Positions 46,272-55,924 of a stretch of DNA of 64,000 nt are shown piece after piece (positions within the stretch are counted from its first letter, which is position 1; each line of letters starts with the position of its first letter). The notes under the pieces were generated by a model. It saw nothing but the letters and a program-made list of their open reading frames with translations. It made no database searches and was not told the origin of the DNA. The position numbers and the translations under genes are program-made. Source of the DNA: Planctomycetota bacterium. Its GTDB lineage: Bacteria > Planctomycetota > PLA2 > JAEUHO01. The stretch spans positions 38,618 to 102,617 of the forward strand of contig JACKGW010000012.1 in NCBI GenBank assembly GCA_020631815.1. Reading direction: 5' to 3'.

Positions 46272-48188
46272 TCAGCGACCCTTCCCCGACAACCGCTTCA
46301 CGCGGGCAACGGGCTTGGGCGCCAGGCGTCGGCCCTTGGCGCCGGGCGAGGTCACCTCGAGCTCGTCCAGGTCGAACGTGGCCTCGGCCACGCGCTGGCG
46401 GGCCTTGTGCACGAAGCGCAGGTGCACCTCGCCGGGCTTCTGTTCGTCCACGAAGAGGTCCAGCGTGCCACCGGCGTCCTTGATCAAGCGGTACTCCCGG
46501 CCGCGCACGAACCCCTTGATCTGGATGCGCTTGCCGAAGCACATCTTGCCCTTGTCCCGGTAGACCACCACTGCGTGCTGGCCTGCTTCGGGGTCGAAGG
46601 GGGCGCACCAGACCAGCTTGCCCGGCACGAGCACCTTCTCCTCGGGTCCCACGATGCGGTAGGTGCCGTCGCTGCTGACGAGCAGCACCTTGTCGTACTC
46701 GCTCATCGTGTGGTGGTGGTCGGCGCCCTTCACGCCGCTGCCCCAGAAGCCGCTCTCGGCGTCGTAGGACACCCGGATGTGGGCGCGGGCGACCTCCTTC
46801 AGGTCCACCGTGTCGAAGCCAGCCACCTTGGTGCGCCGGGGCCAGCGCGAGGCGTAGCGCTTGATCAGGTCCTGCAGGTACGCGATGGTCGTCTTGACGA
46901 GGCTCCTCAGCCGCTTCTGGATGTCGGAGATCTCGGCGTCGATCTCGTCCATCTGCTGCTTGTACTTCTCGATGTCGTAGGCCGAGATGCGGCGGATGCG
47001 GATCTCGAGCAGGCGCGTGACGTCCTCCTCGACCATGTCGCGGGCCCAGAGCTTCTTGTGGGCACGCATGCCCTTCCACACGGTCTCGCGCACGGACTCG
47101 TCGGTCTTGGCCTTCTCGAGATCCCGCCAGACGCCCTTCTCGATGAAGATCCGCTCCAGCGTGAGCGTGTGGCGGCGGTCCTCGAGCAGGCCCAGCTCGT
47201 GCTCGAGCTCGAGCTTGATGCGCGCCTTCAGCTCGTCGGTGAGCCACGCGAGGATCTCGTCGGTGCCGAGGTCCGCGGGGTGGCGGTCGCGGATCACCGT
47301 GACGGCGCTGGTCAGGCTGACTTCGCAGTCGGTGTAGGCGAACAGCTGCGGGATCGTCTCGTCGGCGTGGACGCCGCGCGGCAGCGCGATGCGGATCTCC
47401 ACCTTGTCGGTGGTGTAGTCCTGGATGGAGCCGATCTTGACCTTGTTCTTCTGGGCGGCGGACTCGATCGACGCGACGAGGCTCTCCGTGGTGGTCCCGT
47501 AGGGGATCTCCGTGATCACGATCTCCTTGTCGCCGTCGGCCTCGATCTTGGCGCGGATGCGGACCTTGCCCTTGCCGTTGTCGTACTCGCTGACGTCCAC
47601 CACGCCGCCCTGCGGGAAGTCCGGCAGCAGCTTGATGGGCTTCTTCTGCAACAGGGCGATCTGGGCCTCGAGCAGCTCGCCGAAGTTGTGGGGGAGCACG
47701 CGCGTGGTCATGCCCACGGCGATGCCCTCGGCGCCAAGCAGCAGCACGACCGGCAGCTTGGCCGGCAGGGCCACGGGCTCCATCTTGCGGCCGTCGTAGC
47801 TGGGGATGGTCTCCGTCAGCTCGGGGTGGAAGAGCGTCTCCAGCGCCAGCGGCGTGAGCCGGCACTCGATGTAGCGCGGGGCGGCGGCGCCGTGCCCCGT
47901 GATGACCGAGCCGTAGTTGCCCTGGCGCTCGATGAAGTAGTCCTTGTTGGCCAGCGTGACGAGCGCGTCGCCGATGGACGTCTCGCCGTGCGGGTGGAGC
48001 TTCATCGTGTCGCCGATGACGTTGGCCACCTTGTGGAAGCGGCCATCGTGCATGGCGCGAAGCGTGGCCAGGATGCGGCGCTGGACGGGCTTGAAGCCGT
48101 CGCGCAGATCGGGAATGGCCCGGTCCACGATGACGTAGGAGGCGTACTCCAGGAAGTTGCGCCGCATCAGCGGTTCGAGGTGCGCCAT
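46272..48188 (-). CDS. parC: DNA topoisomerase IV subunit A-like (short ParC/GyrA)
   Basis: A 638-residue type IIA topoisomerase breakage-reunion subunit, shorter than GyrA (about 850). The catalytic tyrosine is Tyr106 in AAAPRYIECRLT. Other core blocks are DLRDGFKPVQRRIL, MKLHPHGETSIGDALV, YGTTTESLVASIE and RKMEPVALPAKLPVVLLLGAEGIAVGM. The C-terminal domain is reduced, with only about 150 residues and a basic tail. It follows parE by 34 bp on the same strand. The short C terminus argues against a wrapping gyrase and for topoisomerase IV function. Confidence 0.92.
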   Translation of the reverse strand: MAHLEPLMRRNFLEYASYVIVDRAIPDLRDGFKPVQRRILATLRAMHDGRFHKVANVIGDTMKLHPHGETSIGDALVTLANKDYFIERQGNYGSVITGHGAAAPRYIECRLTPLALETLFHPELTETIPSYDGRKMEPVALPAKLPVVLLLGAEGIAVGMTTRVLPHNFGELLEAQIALLQKKPIKLLPDFPQGGVVDVSEYDNGKGKVRIRAKIEADGDKEIVITEIPYGTTTESLVASIESAAQKNKVKIGSIQDYTTDKVEIRIALPRGVHADETIPQLFAYTDCEVSLTSAVTVIRDRHPADLGTDEILAWLTDELKARIKLELEHELGLLEDRRHTLTLERIFIEKGVWRDLEKAKTDESVRETVWKGMRAHKKLWARDMVEEDVTRLLEIRIRRISAYDIEKYKQQMDEIDAEISDIQKRLRSLVKTTIAYLQDLIKRYASRWPRRTKVAGFDTVDLKEVARAHIRVSYDAESGFWGSGVKGADHHHTMSEYDKVLLVSSDGTYRIVGPEEKVLVPGKLVWCAPFDPEAGQHAVVVYRDKGKMCFGKRIQIKGFVRGREYRLIKDAGGTLDLFVDEQKPGEVHLRFVHKARQRVAEATFDLDELEVTSPGAKGRRLAPKPVARVKRLSGKGR

Positions 48189-48222
48189 GTCGTCTAGATC
48201 GGGTCCTTGGCCGTGAGCGGGT

Positions 48223-50115
48223 TCATGCCACGTCCGAGATGAGGTTGTCCACGATGAACGCGCGGCGCTCCGGGGTGTTCTTGCCCATGTAGAACTCGAG
48301 GCAGCGGCCGACTTCGCTCATCTGCTTGATCGCGACGGGCTCCAGGCGGATGTCCTTGCCGATGAAGCTCTTGAACTCGTTGGCGCTGATCTCGCCCAAG
48401 CCCTTGAAGCGCGTGACCTCGTGCTTGGAGAGCGCCTTCATGGCCTCGTCGCGCTCGGCCTCCGTGTAGCAGTACCGCGTCTCCTGCCGGTTGCGGACGC
48501 GGAACAGCGGCGTCTCGAGGATGTAGAGGTGGCCCTTGGTGACCAGCTCCTCGAAGTAGCGCAGGAAGTAGGTGAGCAGGAGGTTGCGGATGTGCATGCC
48601 GTCGACGTCGGCGTCGGTGGCGATCACCACGCGGTTGTAGCGCAGGCGGTCGAGGTCGTCCTCGATGCCGAGCGCCCGCATCACGTTGTAGAGCTCTTCG
48701 TTCTTGTAGATGGCGTCGCGCTTGGCGCCGAACGTGTTGAGCGGCTTGCCGCGCAGGCTGAAGATGGCCTGCGTGTGCACGTCCCGGGCCTGCACCATGG
48801 CGCCGCCCGCCGAGTCGCCCTCGGTCAGGAAGATCGTGGTCTCGTCGCGCCGCTTGCTGCGCGGGTCGTCGTAGTGCTCCTTGCAGTCGATCAGCTTGGG
48901 GATGCGGATCGCCACCTTGCGAGCGCGCTCGCGGGCCTCCTTCTTGATCGCGCTGAGCTCCTTGCGCACCCGCTCGTTGGCCTTGACCTTGTCGACGAGT
49001 GCGGCGGCCTCCTCCGGATGCGAGTGGCACCAGCGGACGACCTGGTTCTTGACCTCCTGCACGATCCAGCCGCGGACCTCGGTGCTGCCGAGCTTGTTCT
49101 TGGTCTGGCTCTCGAAGACCGGGTCCTGGATCTTGACGGCAATGGCCCCGAGCAGCCCGTCGCGCACGTCCTCGCCGGCAAAGCTCTTGCCCGCGAACTC
49201 GTTCACGCCCTTGAGCACGCCCTCGCGGAAGGCCGACTGGTGGGTGCCGCCGTCGTTGGTGTACTGGCCGTTGACGAAGCTGAAGTAGGTCTCGCCGTAG
49301 GTGTTCGTGTGCGTCCACGCGAACTCGAGCCGGTCCATGCGGCAGTGGGCGACGTCGTAGAGCGGCTGCGCGTCACCCAGCTCGTCGCGCAGGAGGTCGG
49401 CCAGACCGTTCTGGCTGACGTACTTCTCCTTGCCGTACTCGAGCGTGAGACCGGCGTTGAGGTGCGCGTAGTAGCGTAGACGGTGGGCGATGGTCTCCTC
49501 GTCCCAGCCGTAGGTGCCGAAGATCTCCGGGTCGGGCGTGAAGCGCACGAGCGTGCCGTCACGGACACCCGCCTCCTTGCCCTTCTTGTCCTCGTCGAGG
49601 CGACCCTGGTGGAAGCGGGCCCGGCGGAAGGCCCCGTCGCGCCACGAGCAGACCTCGAAGGAGCTCGAGAGCGCGTTGACCGCCTTGGTGCCCACGCCGT
49701 TGAGGCCGACGGAGAACTGGAAGACGTCGTCGTTGTACTTGCCGCCCGTGTTGATCTGGCTGACGCACTCGACGACCTTGCCGAGCGGGATGCCGCGCCC
49801 GTAGTCCCGGACCTCCACCGTGGGCCCGTCGCGGTGGACGGTGATGCGCTTGCCGTGGCCCATGATGTATTCGTCGATGGCGTTGTCGATCACCTCCTTC
49901 AGCATCACGTAGATGCCGTCCTGGGGGTGCGAGCCGTCGCCGATACGCCCGATGTACATGCCGGTGCGCAGGCGGATGTGCTCCAGCGCGTCCAGCGTCT
50001 GGATGGCCGACTCGTCGTAGACACCCTGGCCGGGGGCAGCGGCGCGGCGCTTGGGCGCACCACGGGACGTCTTGCCGGACGTCTTCGAGCGAGCGGACTT
50101 CTTCTTCGAGGCCAC
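48223..50115 (-). CDS. parE: DNA topoisomerase IV subunit B-like (ParE)
   Basis: The ATPase subunit, 630 residues from GTG 50115, which has AGGAG five bases upstream. A Lys/Ser/Arg-rich N-terminal tail (about 30 residues) precedes the GHKL ATPase: RTGMYIGRI, EVIDNAIDEYIMGHG, VRDYGRGIPLGK and GLNGVGTKAVNALS. The transducer and Toprim domains follow, with FLTEGDSAGGAMVQARD, RGKPLNTF and VIATDADVDGMHIRNLLL, then RFKGLGEISANEF. All acidic metal residues of Toprim are present. It pairs with parC downstream. Confidence 0.94.
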   Translation of the reverse strand: MASKKKSARSKTSGKTSRGAPKRRAAAPGQGVYDESAIQTLDALEHIRLRTGMYIGRIGDGSHPQDGIYVMLKEVIDNAIDEYIMGHGKRITVHRDGPTVEVRDYGRGIPLGKVVECVSQINTGGKYNDDVFQFSVGLNGVGTKAVNALSSSFEVCSWRDGAFRRARFHQGRLDEDKKGKEAGVRDGTLVRFTPDPEIFGTYGWDEETIAHRLRYYAHLNAGLTLEYGKEKYVSQNGLADLLRDELGDAQPLYDVAHCRMDRLEFAWTHTNTYGETYFSFVNGQYTNDGGTHQSAFREGVLKGVNEFAGKSFAGEDVRDGLLGAIAVKIQDPVFESQTKNKLGSTEVRGWIVQEVKNQVVRWCHSHPEEAAALVDKVKANERVRKELSAIKKEARERARKVAIRIPKLIDCKEHYDDPRSKRRDETTIFLTEGDSAGGAMVQARDVHTQAIFSLRGKPLNTFGAKRDAIYKNEELYNVMRALGIEDDLDRLRYNRVVIATDADVDGMHIRNLLLTYFLRYFEELVTKGHLYILETPLFRVRNRQETRYCYTEAERDEAMKALSKHEVTRFKGLGEISANEFKSFIGKDIRLEPVAIKQMSEVGRCLEFYMGKNTPERRAFIVDNLISDVA

Positions 50116-50356
50116 GGGGGCTCCTGGCGCCGGGTGGGGCAGGGAATCGGGCAGTCGACCGACCCGGGGCGGCCGGAGGGGGCGCGGGAGGTGCCCGCCC
50201 CCGAGCCCGCTCGCCCGTTCGCATGGCGCAGCGAGACTGCGTGTCCAGGCAGATCGCGCTTCCTTATAGCCGTCCGGTCCGTCACCGCGAGAACGGCGTG
50301 CAGGAGCGCAGGCGCTTCCTCGGAGTTGCGGCGCCGACCGGTATGATCCGCGCCGC

Positions 50357-51274
50357 ATGGTGCGACCTTCCCGCTTCGTGCCAGGCCCGCTCGTCCGCTG
50401 GTTCGCGCGACCCTATGTGGCGGGCGGCAGCATGGCGGCGGGTCTGGAAACTGCCCTCGCGCTCCGCGAGGAGGAGGGCAGTCTTGCCACGATGGACCTC
50501 CTCGGCGAGGCGGTGCACGAGGACTTCCACGTCCTGCGCCACGTCGCGGCCTACGAGTCGCTGATCGACGCGCTGGGCCAGGACCCGCGCTTCGAGGACC
50601 GGGCCACGCGGCCGACCGTGTCGGTGAAGCCGTCGGCCTTCACCACCGGCGAGCCGGCCGCGGCCGGCGTTCGACTTGCCGCGTTGGCGGACCGCGCCCG
50701 GGCGCGCGGCGTGGCCTTGACCATCGACATGGAAGACCGGGCCTGGACGGAGCGCACGATCCGCTGGGCCGTGGACCTGTTCCGCCACGGCCACGACGTG
50801 GGCACGGTGTTCCAGACGCGGCTCCACCGCACCGAAGCGGACCTGGACCAGATCCCGGCGGGCATGCGCCTGCGCCTGGTGATCGGCATCTACCCCGAGC
50901 CCGCGCCCTACGCCTTGCAGGACAAGGTGGCCATGAAGGAGCGGATGCTGGCCTACGCCCGCACGCTGCTCCAGCGGGGCGTCTACGTGGAGTTCGCCAC
51001 CCACGACGAGGCGTGTCTGGCGAGCTTCCTGCAGGACGTCGCGCCCATCGCGCCGGATCGCTGCGAGCTGCAGATGCTCCTGGGCGTGCCGCGTAGCGGG
51101 TTCCTCAGGCGGCATGCGGCGGGCGAGTTCGGCGTGGTGTTGCCCGTCCGGCGCTACGTGCCGTTTGCGCTGTCGTGGGACGACGCCACGGCGTACCTGC
51201 GGAGGCGGATGGACGAGAGCCCCAACCTGATCCGCTCGGTGCTCACGAACCTGGTGAAGCCGGCGAAGCGGTAG
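50357..51274 (+). CDS. Proline dehydrogenase
   Basis: An FAD enzyme that oxidises proline to pyrroline-5-carboxylate, here as a 305-residue stand-alone protein. Family motifs are VSVKPSAF, ALTIDMED, VFQTRLHRTEADLD, LRLVIGIYPEP, YVEFATHDEACLASFL, CELQMLLGVPR, and the C-terminal VRRYVPFALSW with YLRRRMDESPN. Length and motifs match monofunctional PutA-type dehydrogenases. The pyrroline-5-carboxylate dehydrogenase partner is not in the window. It is divergent from parE, 240 bp away. Confidence 0.93.
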   Translation: MVRPSRFVPGPLVRWFARPYVAGGSMAAGLETALALREEEGSLATMDLLGEAVHEDFHVLRHVAAYESLIDALGQDPRFEDRATRPTVSVKPSAFTTGEPAAAGVRLAALADRARARGVALTIDMEDRAWTERTIRWAVDLFRHGHDVGTVFQTRLHRTEADLDQIPAGMRLRLVIGIYPEPAPYALQDKVAMKERMLAYARTLLQRGVYVEFATHDEACLASFLQDVAPIAPDRCELQMLLGVPRSGFLRRHAAGEFGVVLPVRRYVPFALSWDDATAYLRRRMDESPNLIRSVLTNLVKPAKR

Positions 51275-51288
51275 GCGGCGGAAGGGCA

Positions 51289-51386
51289 GTACGGAGGCGG
51301 GGAATTCTTCCGCAGCTTGCCGCCAGCATTCCGCGCCGTCGGGCGTCTCCTTCGGCAAGCTGCGGAAGAAATCCCCGCCTCCGTAC
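51289..51386. repeat. 98-bp REP-like palindrome, copy F
   Basis: Left arm 51289-51322 (GGGGAATTC type), loop 51323-51352, right arm 51353-51386 (GGGGATTTC type). It fills the gap between convergent proline dehydrogenase and purN and ends 4 bp before the purN stop codon. The right flank GCGTCT suggests an inverted core relative to its flanks, as in copy E. Confidence 0.95.
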
Positions 51387-51390
51387 GCGT

Positions 51391-52032
51391 CTACTCCTCG
51401 TCGCGCACGACGCGGCCGTTCTCGTGGCGCCAGACGCCGCGCACGAGCTTGTCGATGACGCGCGGGTAGACGTCGCGCTCGGCGGCCTGGACGCGTGCCG
51501 CGAGGGTGTCGGCCGTGTCGTCGTCGCGCACGGGCACGGCCACTTGCTCCACGATCGGCCCGCCATCGACCACGTCGTCCACGAGGTGCACCGTGCAGCC
51601 GCTCACGCGGCAGCCACGCTCCAACACCATCTCGTGGACGTGATGCCCGTAGCAGCCCTTGCCCCCGAAGGCTGGCAGCAGGCTCGGGTGCACGTTGACC
51701 ACGCGACCGGCCCAGTCCGGCGGCAGCGGGAAGCACGTGAGGAACCCGCCCAAGACGATCCAGTCGGGTCGATGGGGGGCCAGCGCGGCCAGCAGGGCGT
51801 CGGTGTAGGACGCTCCCTTGTGCTCGCGCCGTGGCACCACGAGGGCCGGAACACCCGCCCGACGCGCATGCTCGAGGCCCGTTGCGGACGTGCGGTCCGC
51901 CACGGCGGCCACGATCGTGGCGGCGACGTCGCCGCGCTCGATCGCAGCGAGCAGGTTGGCCAGCGTCGAGCCGCTGCCCGAGAGGAGGAACGCGATGCGT
52001 GCCGGGGTGCCGGCCATCGCGTCCTGGCTCAC
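51391..52032 (-). CDS. purN: Phosphoribosylglycinamide formyltransferase
   Basis: PurN transfers a formyl group from formyltetrahydrofolate to GAR in purine synthesis. It has 213 residues from GTG 52032, which overlaps the kinase stop as GTGA. Visible are the opening ARIAFLLSGSGSTLANLL, the catalytic Asn-His in VVNVHPSLLPAFGGKG, the Asp in VHLVDDVVDGGPI, and the flanking CYGHHVHEMV. Co-translation with a Ser/Thr kinase is unusual. Proximity to other pur genes is lacking. Confidence 0.94.
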   Translation of the reverse strand: MSQDAMAGTPARIAFLLSGSGSTLANLLAAIERGDVAATIVAAVADRTSATGLEHARRAGVPALVVPRREHKGASYTDALLAALAPHRPDWIVLGGFLTCFPLPPDWAGRVVNVHPSLLPAFGGKGCYGHHVHEMVLERGCRVSGCTVHLVDDVVDGGPIVEQVAVPVRDDDTADTLAARVQAAERDVYPRVIDKLVRGVWRHENGRVVRDEE

Positions 52033-55000
52033 GGACCGTCCTTGTCGTCGCCACCCTCACCGGCGTAGGCGACGCCGTCGGGAGCGGCCGAGGAGAGGCC
52101 CGCCATCCACGCCGTGCCCCTGAGCTCCTTGTTCTCCAGGAGCGCGCCGGCATCGGTGCCGATGTCCTGGAGGGCCTTCATCCACTCGTGTTCCTTGCCG
52201 GCGACCGTTTCGCGCTGTTCCTTGCCGAACGCGTTCATGCCGATCAGGGCGGGGTCCAAGGCGTCGATCTGCTTCTTGAGCTCGCCGAGACGGCGCACGA
52301 GGTCGTTCCAGCGCGAGGCTGCGCGGCGCTCCAGCTCGAGAGCCGCCAGGCGACGCTCCACGCCCGCCGTCGCCGCTTCGTCGCCTACGCCCGCGGCCTG
52401 CCACGCCCGGTACGCGTCAAGCGCGAGGTCGTACTCGCCCGCGACTTCGGCCAGCACCGCGAAGCCCAGGTATTGGTCGCCCGAGAGCGGCACGCGGGCC
52501 TGGTCGCCGTCGCGGAAGAGGAACTTCACCACGTACACGGGGCCCAGGCCCTCGAACGTGACCTTCTCCTTGTCGCGCTCGATGCCGGCGCGGTCCACGG
52601 ACTTGACCTTGACCTGGTCGACGCGACCGCGCTCGTCCATGGCCGGGACCTTGTCCGACGTCCACTCGGCCGGATAGGCGCTCACGAGGCGGTCCATGGC
52701 CGCCGAGACGCCGTCCGCGGCCGTGACCCACCACTGGCCGAGGTCGCGGTACTCCTGCGTCTTGGCATCGCGCACGAAGTTGGTCGCGGCGACCTTGGCC
52801 GACGCCGTGTCGAACGTCGCGAAGAGGCCGCGCGCCGAGCTGGGGCGGAAGAGGCTGTTGAGCAGCGCCCAGTACGCCTTGCTGTCCGCGCCATACCAGG
52901 CGTCGATCAGGTCCTTGCGACGCTTCTCGACGGCGGTCTTTCGGCGCCTGGCTTCGGCGCGCTGGTTGTCGATCTCGGTGGCGATCTTCCCGGCCTCCTC
53001 GCGAGCGGCATCGGGTACCTCGGGCAGCGAGATCAGGAAGGTCTTCAGCAGCTGCAGGGCCTCACCGAGGGTCGCCGGCGTGGCGTCTTCCTTGGTCTTC
53101 GCCGCGACGGCCTTGTCCATCTCCTCGAAGCGCGACTGCAGGGCCACCGACGCCTCGTCGAGGAGGTCGGTGCGGTAGTACTCGGCCTTGGGCAGGCGCG
53201 CACCGAAGCGCTCTTGCGTCGCTTCCTCGATGTCCTTGGCGCTGATCAGCTCGATGTCGTCGTCGTACTTGCGGTTGGCAATGTCGGCGGCAAGGCCCTG
53301 GATGACGGGTACGCGCAGCAGCAGGGCCAGGGCGATCGGGTCGTCCGCCGCCATCGCGTCTTCGACCTTCTTCTTGTGCGCGTCGAGCACGGCCGCGACG
53401 TCGCTGCGCGCTTGCTCGCGTTGCTGCGCGATCTCGCTGGCCTTCTCGCGACGGCGCTTGACGTACGAATCGATGTCGTCTGCTTGGCCGCGGGCATCGG
53501 CGGCTGTCCTGGCCAGCGTGTCCGCTCCGTCCTCGTAGAAGCTCCGGATCTCGGGAATCTCGGCCTTCGCGGCCGCATCCCGGTAGGTAGCGACCTCGGC
53601 GTCCCAACCTTCCGCCGCCGTGCGCATCTCGGCGGCGAGCTTGCCCCAGCGCTCGTCCTTCCAGTTGTCGCCGCTGGTTCTCAGCGGGAACGTCGGATCC
53701 ACCAGCTTGCCGTTGAGCTTGCCCAGCTGGACCGTGGCCTGGGCCGTAGCAGTCGTGACCTTGCCCTCGACCAAGCCGATGGCGGCCTGGCGCTCCTTGG
53801 CGAGCTCCTCGACCGACTTCGGCTGCACGACGACCTTGTCCTCGCGCGTCAACGCGAAGATGCCGACACCGATGGCCGCCAACGCTGCAATGGCTGCGAT
53901 GATCAGCGGCTTCTTGCTGCCGGGCTTGATGCCGTGGGCCTCGAGGCCGTGCTGCAAGCGCACCTTGTCGAGCGCCTGGAGCAGGTCTTCGGGCGTGGCG
54001 AACCGCTTGTCCGCCTCCTTCTGCATCAGGTTGTAGACGATGTCGTCCAGGTCCTTGGGGATGTCCGGGTTCGTCGCACTGACGCGGGGCACGGGCTTGT
54101 TCAGATGCCCGAGCAGGATCTCCTTCACCGTGGTGCCCGGGTAGGGGTTCTTGCCGGTGAGGATGCGGTAGAACGTGCAGCCGAGGCTGTAGAGGTCGGT
54201 GCGGTGGTCGATGTCGGGCCGCCGACGGATGGCCTCGGGCGAGATGAAGTGGGGGGTACCGATGATCCCCTGGTTCATCAAGTCGCCGTGCTCGCTCTTC
54301 TTGGCGAGACCCAGGTCGCACAGCTTGGCGCTGCCGTCCTCGGCGAGCATCAGGTTGTCGGGCTTGACGTCGCGGTGGAGGATGCCCTTCTTGCGCGCGA
54401 AGATCAGCGCGTTGGCCGAATCGAGGAACCAATTGAGCGCGTCGCCCCATTCGACGGCGCCGCCCTTGACCTTGTCCTCGATGGAACCGCCGGGCATCAC
54501 CTCCATCGAGAAGAAGTACTGCCCGTCGGCTTGGCCGACGTCGTAGACCTGCACCACGTTGGGGTGGTTGAGGGCGCCCGCGGCGCGCGCTTCGTTCACG
54601 AACTGGTCGACGAAGTCGCGGTCGGCGGCGAACTTCTCGCTGAGGACCTTGAGCGCCACCTTGCGGTGCAGCGACAGCTGCTCGGCGACGTATACGCCGC
54701 CCATGCCGCCCGCGCCCACCTTGCGCTCCACGCGGTAGCCGCCGAGCTCCTTGCCCACGAGGGCGTCCGGCGGCAGCGTGCGATGCGTCTCCACGGCAGC
54801 CGGGTTGGGGACGCTGCCCGTGTTGGCCGTGCGGCCTTCGGCGGGCGTGGCGTCCTTGTCGGCCTGGCCGTCGGACAGGACGCGCAGGATCGAGAGGCCC
54901 AAGCGCAGCTCGTCGCCGGCCTTGAGCGGGACCTGGCCGTTGACCGGCTGGCCGTTGACCTGGCAGCCGTGCGTGCTGCCCAGGTCCTTCAGCACCGCGG

Positions 55001-55166
55001 TGCCGTTCTCGCCGATGTGGATCTCGGCGTGCTCCTTGGACACACGCATGTCCAGGACCTGGATGCTCGACTGCGGGACGCGGCCGAGGGTGTAGACGCC
55101 CGGCAGCGCCAGCCGCCACGTGGCACCCGCCCCCTGACCGTGTTCGAGTCGTACGCGGATGCTCAC
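52029..55166 (-). CDS. Membrane Ser/Thr protein kinase with N-terminal FHA domain
   Basis: A 1045-residue kinase. Residues about 20-95 are an FHA phosphothreonine-binding domain (GRVPQSS at 28-34, STHG at 64-67). The kinase domain spans about 143-405: Gly loop GAGGMGGVYV, Lys173, HRDVKPDN with Asp266, DLG 284-286, and GTPHFISPE. A membrane helix follows at 420-440. The remaining 600 residues are Ala/Glu/Lys-rich, mostly helical and coiled-coil-like, with no family I recognise. The start is GTG 55166, overlapping the YggS stop as GTGA. The usual planctomycete-style FHA-kinase order is inferred; the extracellular half could sense or bind a partner. Confidence 0.93.
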   Translation of the reverse strand: MSIRVRLEHGQGAGATWRLALPGVYTLGRVPQSSIQVLDMRVSKEHAEIHIGENGTAVLKDLGSTHGCQVNGQPVNGQVPLKAGDELRLGLSILRVLSDGQADKDATPAEGRTANTGSVPNPAAVETHRTLPPDALVGKELGGYRVERKVGAGGMGGVYVAEQLSLHRKVALKVLSEKFAADRDFVDQFVNEARAAGALNHPNVVQVYDVGQADGQYFFSMEVMPGGSIEDKVKGGAVEWGDALNWFLDSANALIFARKKGILHRDVKPDNLMLAEDGSAKLCDLGLAKKSEHGDLMNQGIIGTPHFISPEAIRRRPDIDHRTDLYSLGCTFYRILTGKNPYPGTTVKEILLGHLNKPVPRVSATNPDIPKDLDDIVYNLMQKEADKRFATPEDLLQALDKVRLQHGLEAHGIKPGSKKPLIIAAIAALAAIGVGIFALTREDKVVVQPKSVEELAKERQAAIGLVEGKVTTATAQATVQLGKLNGKLVDPTFPLRTSGDNWKDERWGKLAAEMRTAAEGWDAEVATYRDAAAKAEIPEIRSFYEDGADTLARTAADARGQADDIDSYVKRRREKASEIAQQREQARSDVAAVLDAHKKKVEDAMAADDPIALALLLRVPVIQGLAADIANRKYDDDIELISAKDIEEATQERFGARLPKAEYYRTDLLDEASVALQSRFEEMDKAVAAKTKEDATPATLGEALQLLKTFLISLPEVPDAAREEAGKIATEIDNQRAEARRRKTAVEKRRKDLIDAWYGADSKAYWALLNSLFRPSSARGLFATFDTASAKVAATNFVRDAKTQEYRDLGQWWVTAADGVSAAMDRLVSAYPAEWTSDKVPAMDERGRVDQVKVKSVDRAGIERDKEKVTFEGLGPVYVVKFLFRDGDQARVPLSGDQYLGFAVLAEVAGEYDLALDAYRAWQAAGVGDEAATAGVERRLAALELERRAASRWNDLVRRLGELKKQIDALDPALIGMNAFGKEQRETVAGKEHEWMKALQDIGTDAGALLENKELRGTAWMAGLSSAAPDGVAYAGEGGDDKDGP

Positions 55167-55924
55167 GCCTGGTCTCCGGTCGCGGGGGGCGGCACGTCCA
55201 CCCCTGACGCAACGCCTTCAAAGAGCGCACGCCCGACTCGGACCACCGTCGCACCCTCCTCGACGGCCAGCTCGAAGTCGTCGGTCATGCCCATCGAGAG
55301 CTCGCCCGGCGGCGGGTCACCGAGGCCTCGACGTCGAGCGTCGTCGCGGAGGGCTCGTAGGGTACGAAATGTCCGGCGCAGGTCGCCTTCCGGCGCCCCG
55401 AAAGCGGCCATCGTCATCCAGCCGACCGGCTCGAGGTGGGGGTGCCGCTGCAGCACCTGCTCGAGAACGCCGAGCGCCTCCTCGGGGGCGAAGCCGCCCT
55501 TCTGCCCCTCGCCTGACGCGTTCACCTGCACGAACACGGGCCAGCGACGACCCCGGTCCGCGAGGTGGGCCTCGAGGGCGTCCGCCAGGCGCAGGCTGTC
55601 GAGCGCATGGAACACGTCGAAGGTCGCGACGGCCTGCGCGATCTTGTTGCGCTGCAAGTGCCCAATGCCGTGCCAGGTGAGGCCGGGCGGGGCGTCGGGC
55701 TTGCGCCACGCGGCGTCCTGGACGCGGTTCTCGCCGAGGTCGCGGACGCCCGCCCGGGCCAGAGGGGCGTAGCAGGCCGTGGAGGTGGACTTCGTCACGG
55801 CCACGAGGCGCACCGCCGGGGCCGCATGGGCCCCGCGGCCCCGAGCCGCCTCGATGCGCTCGCGCACCGCGGCCACGTTGCGGGCGACGTGCTCGGCCTC
55901 GTGGGGGGGCAGCTCGGGTGCCAA
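55163..55924 (-). CDS. PLP homeostasis protein (YggS/PLPBP family)
   Basis: A roughly 253-residue pyridoxal-phosphate-binding protein that buffers cellular PLP. Motifs include VRLVAVTKSTST with the PLP lysine, DLGENRVQDAA, WHGIGHLQRNKI, VFVQVNASGEGQKGGF, MTMAAFG and LSMGMTDDFELAVEEGATVVRVGRALF. The start is doubtful: the frame is open far upstream, and TTG 55924 is my best guess. An ATG at 55929-55931 is out of frame by one base, and a C7 run just downstream could hide a sequencing or frameshift difference. It is coupled to the kinase by GTGA. Confidence 0.85.
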   Translation of the reverse strand: MAPELPPHEAEHVARNVAAVRERIEAARGRGAHAAPAVRLVAVTKSTSTACYAPLARAGVRDLGENRVQDAAWRKPDAPPGLTWHGIGHLQRNKIAQAVATFDVFHALDSLRLADALEAHLADRGRRWPVFVQVNASGEGQKGGFAPEEALGVLEQVLQRHPHLEPVGWMTMAAFGAPEGDLRRTFRTLRALRDDARRRGLGDPPPGELSMGMTDDFELAVEEGATVVRVGRALFEGVASGVDVPPPATGDQA

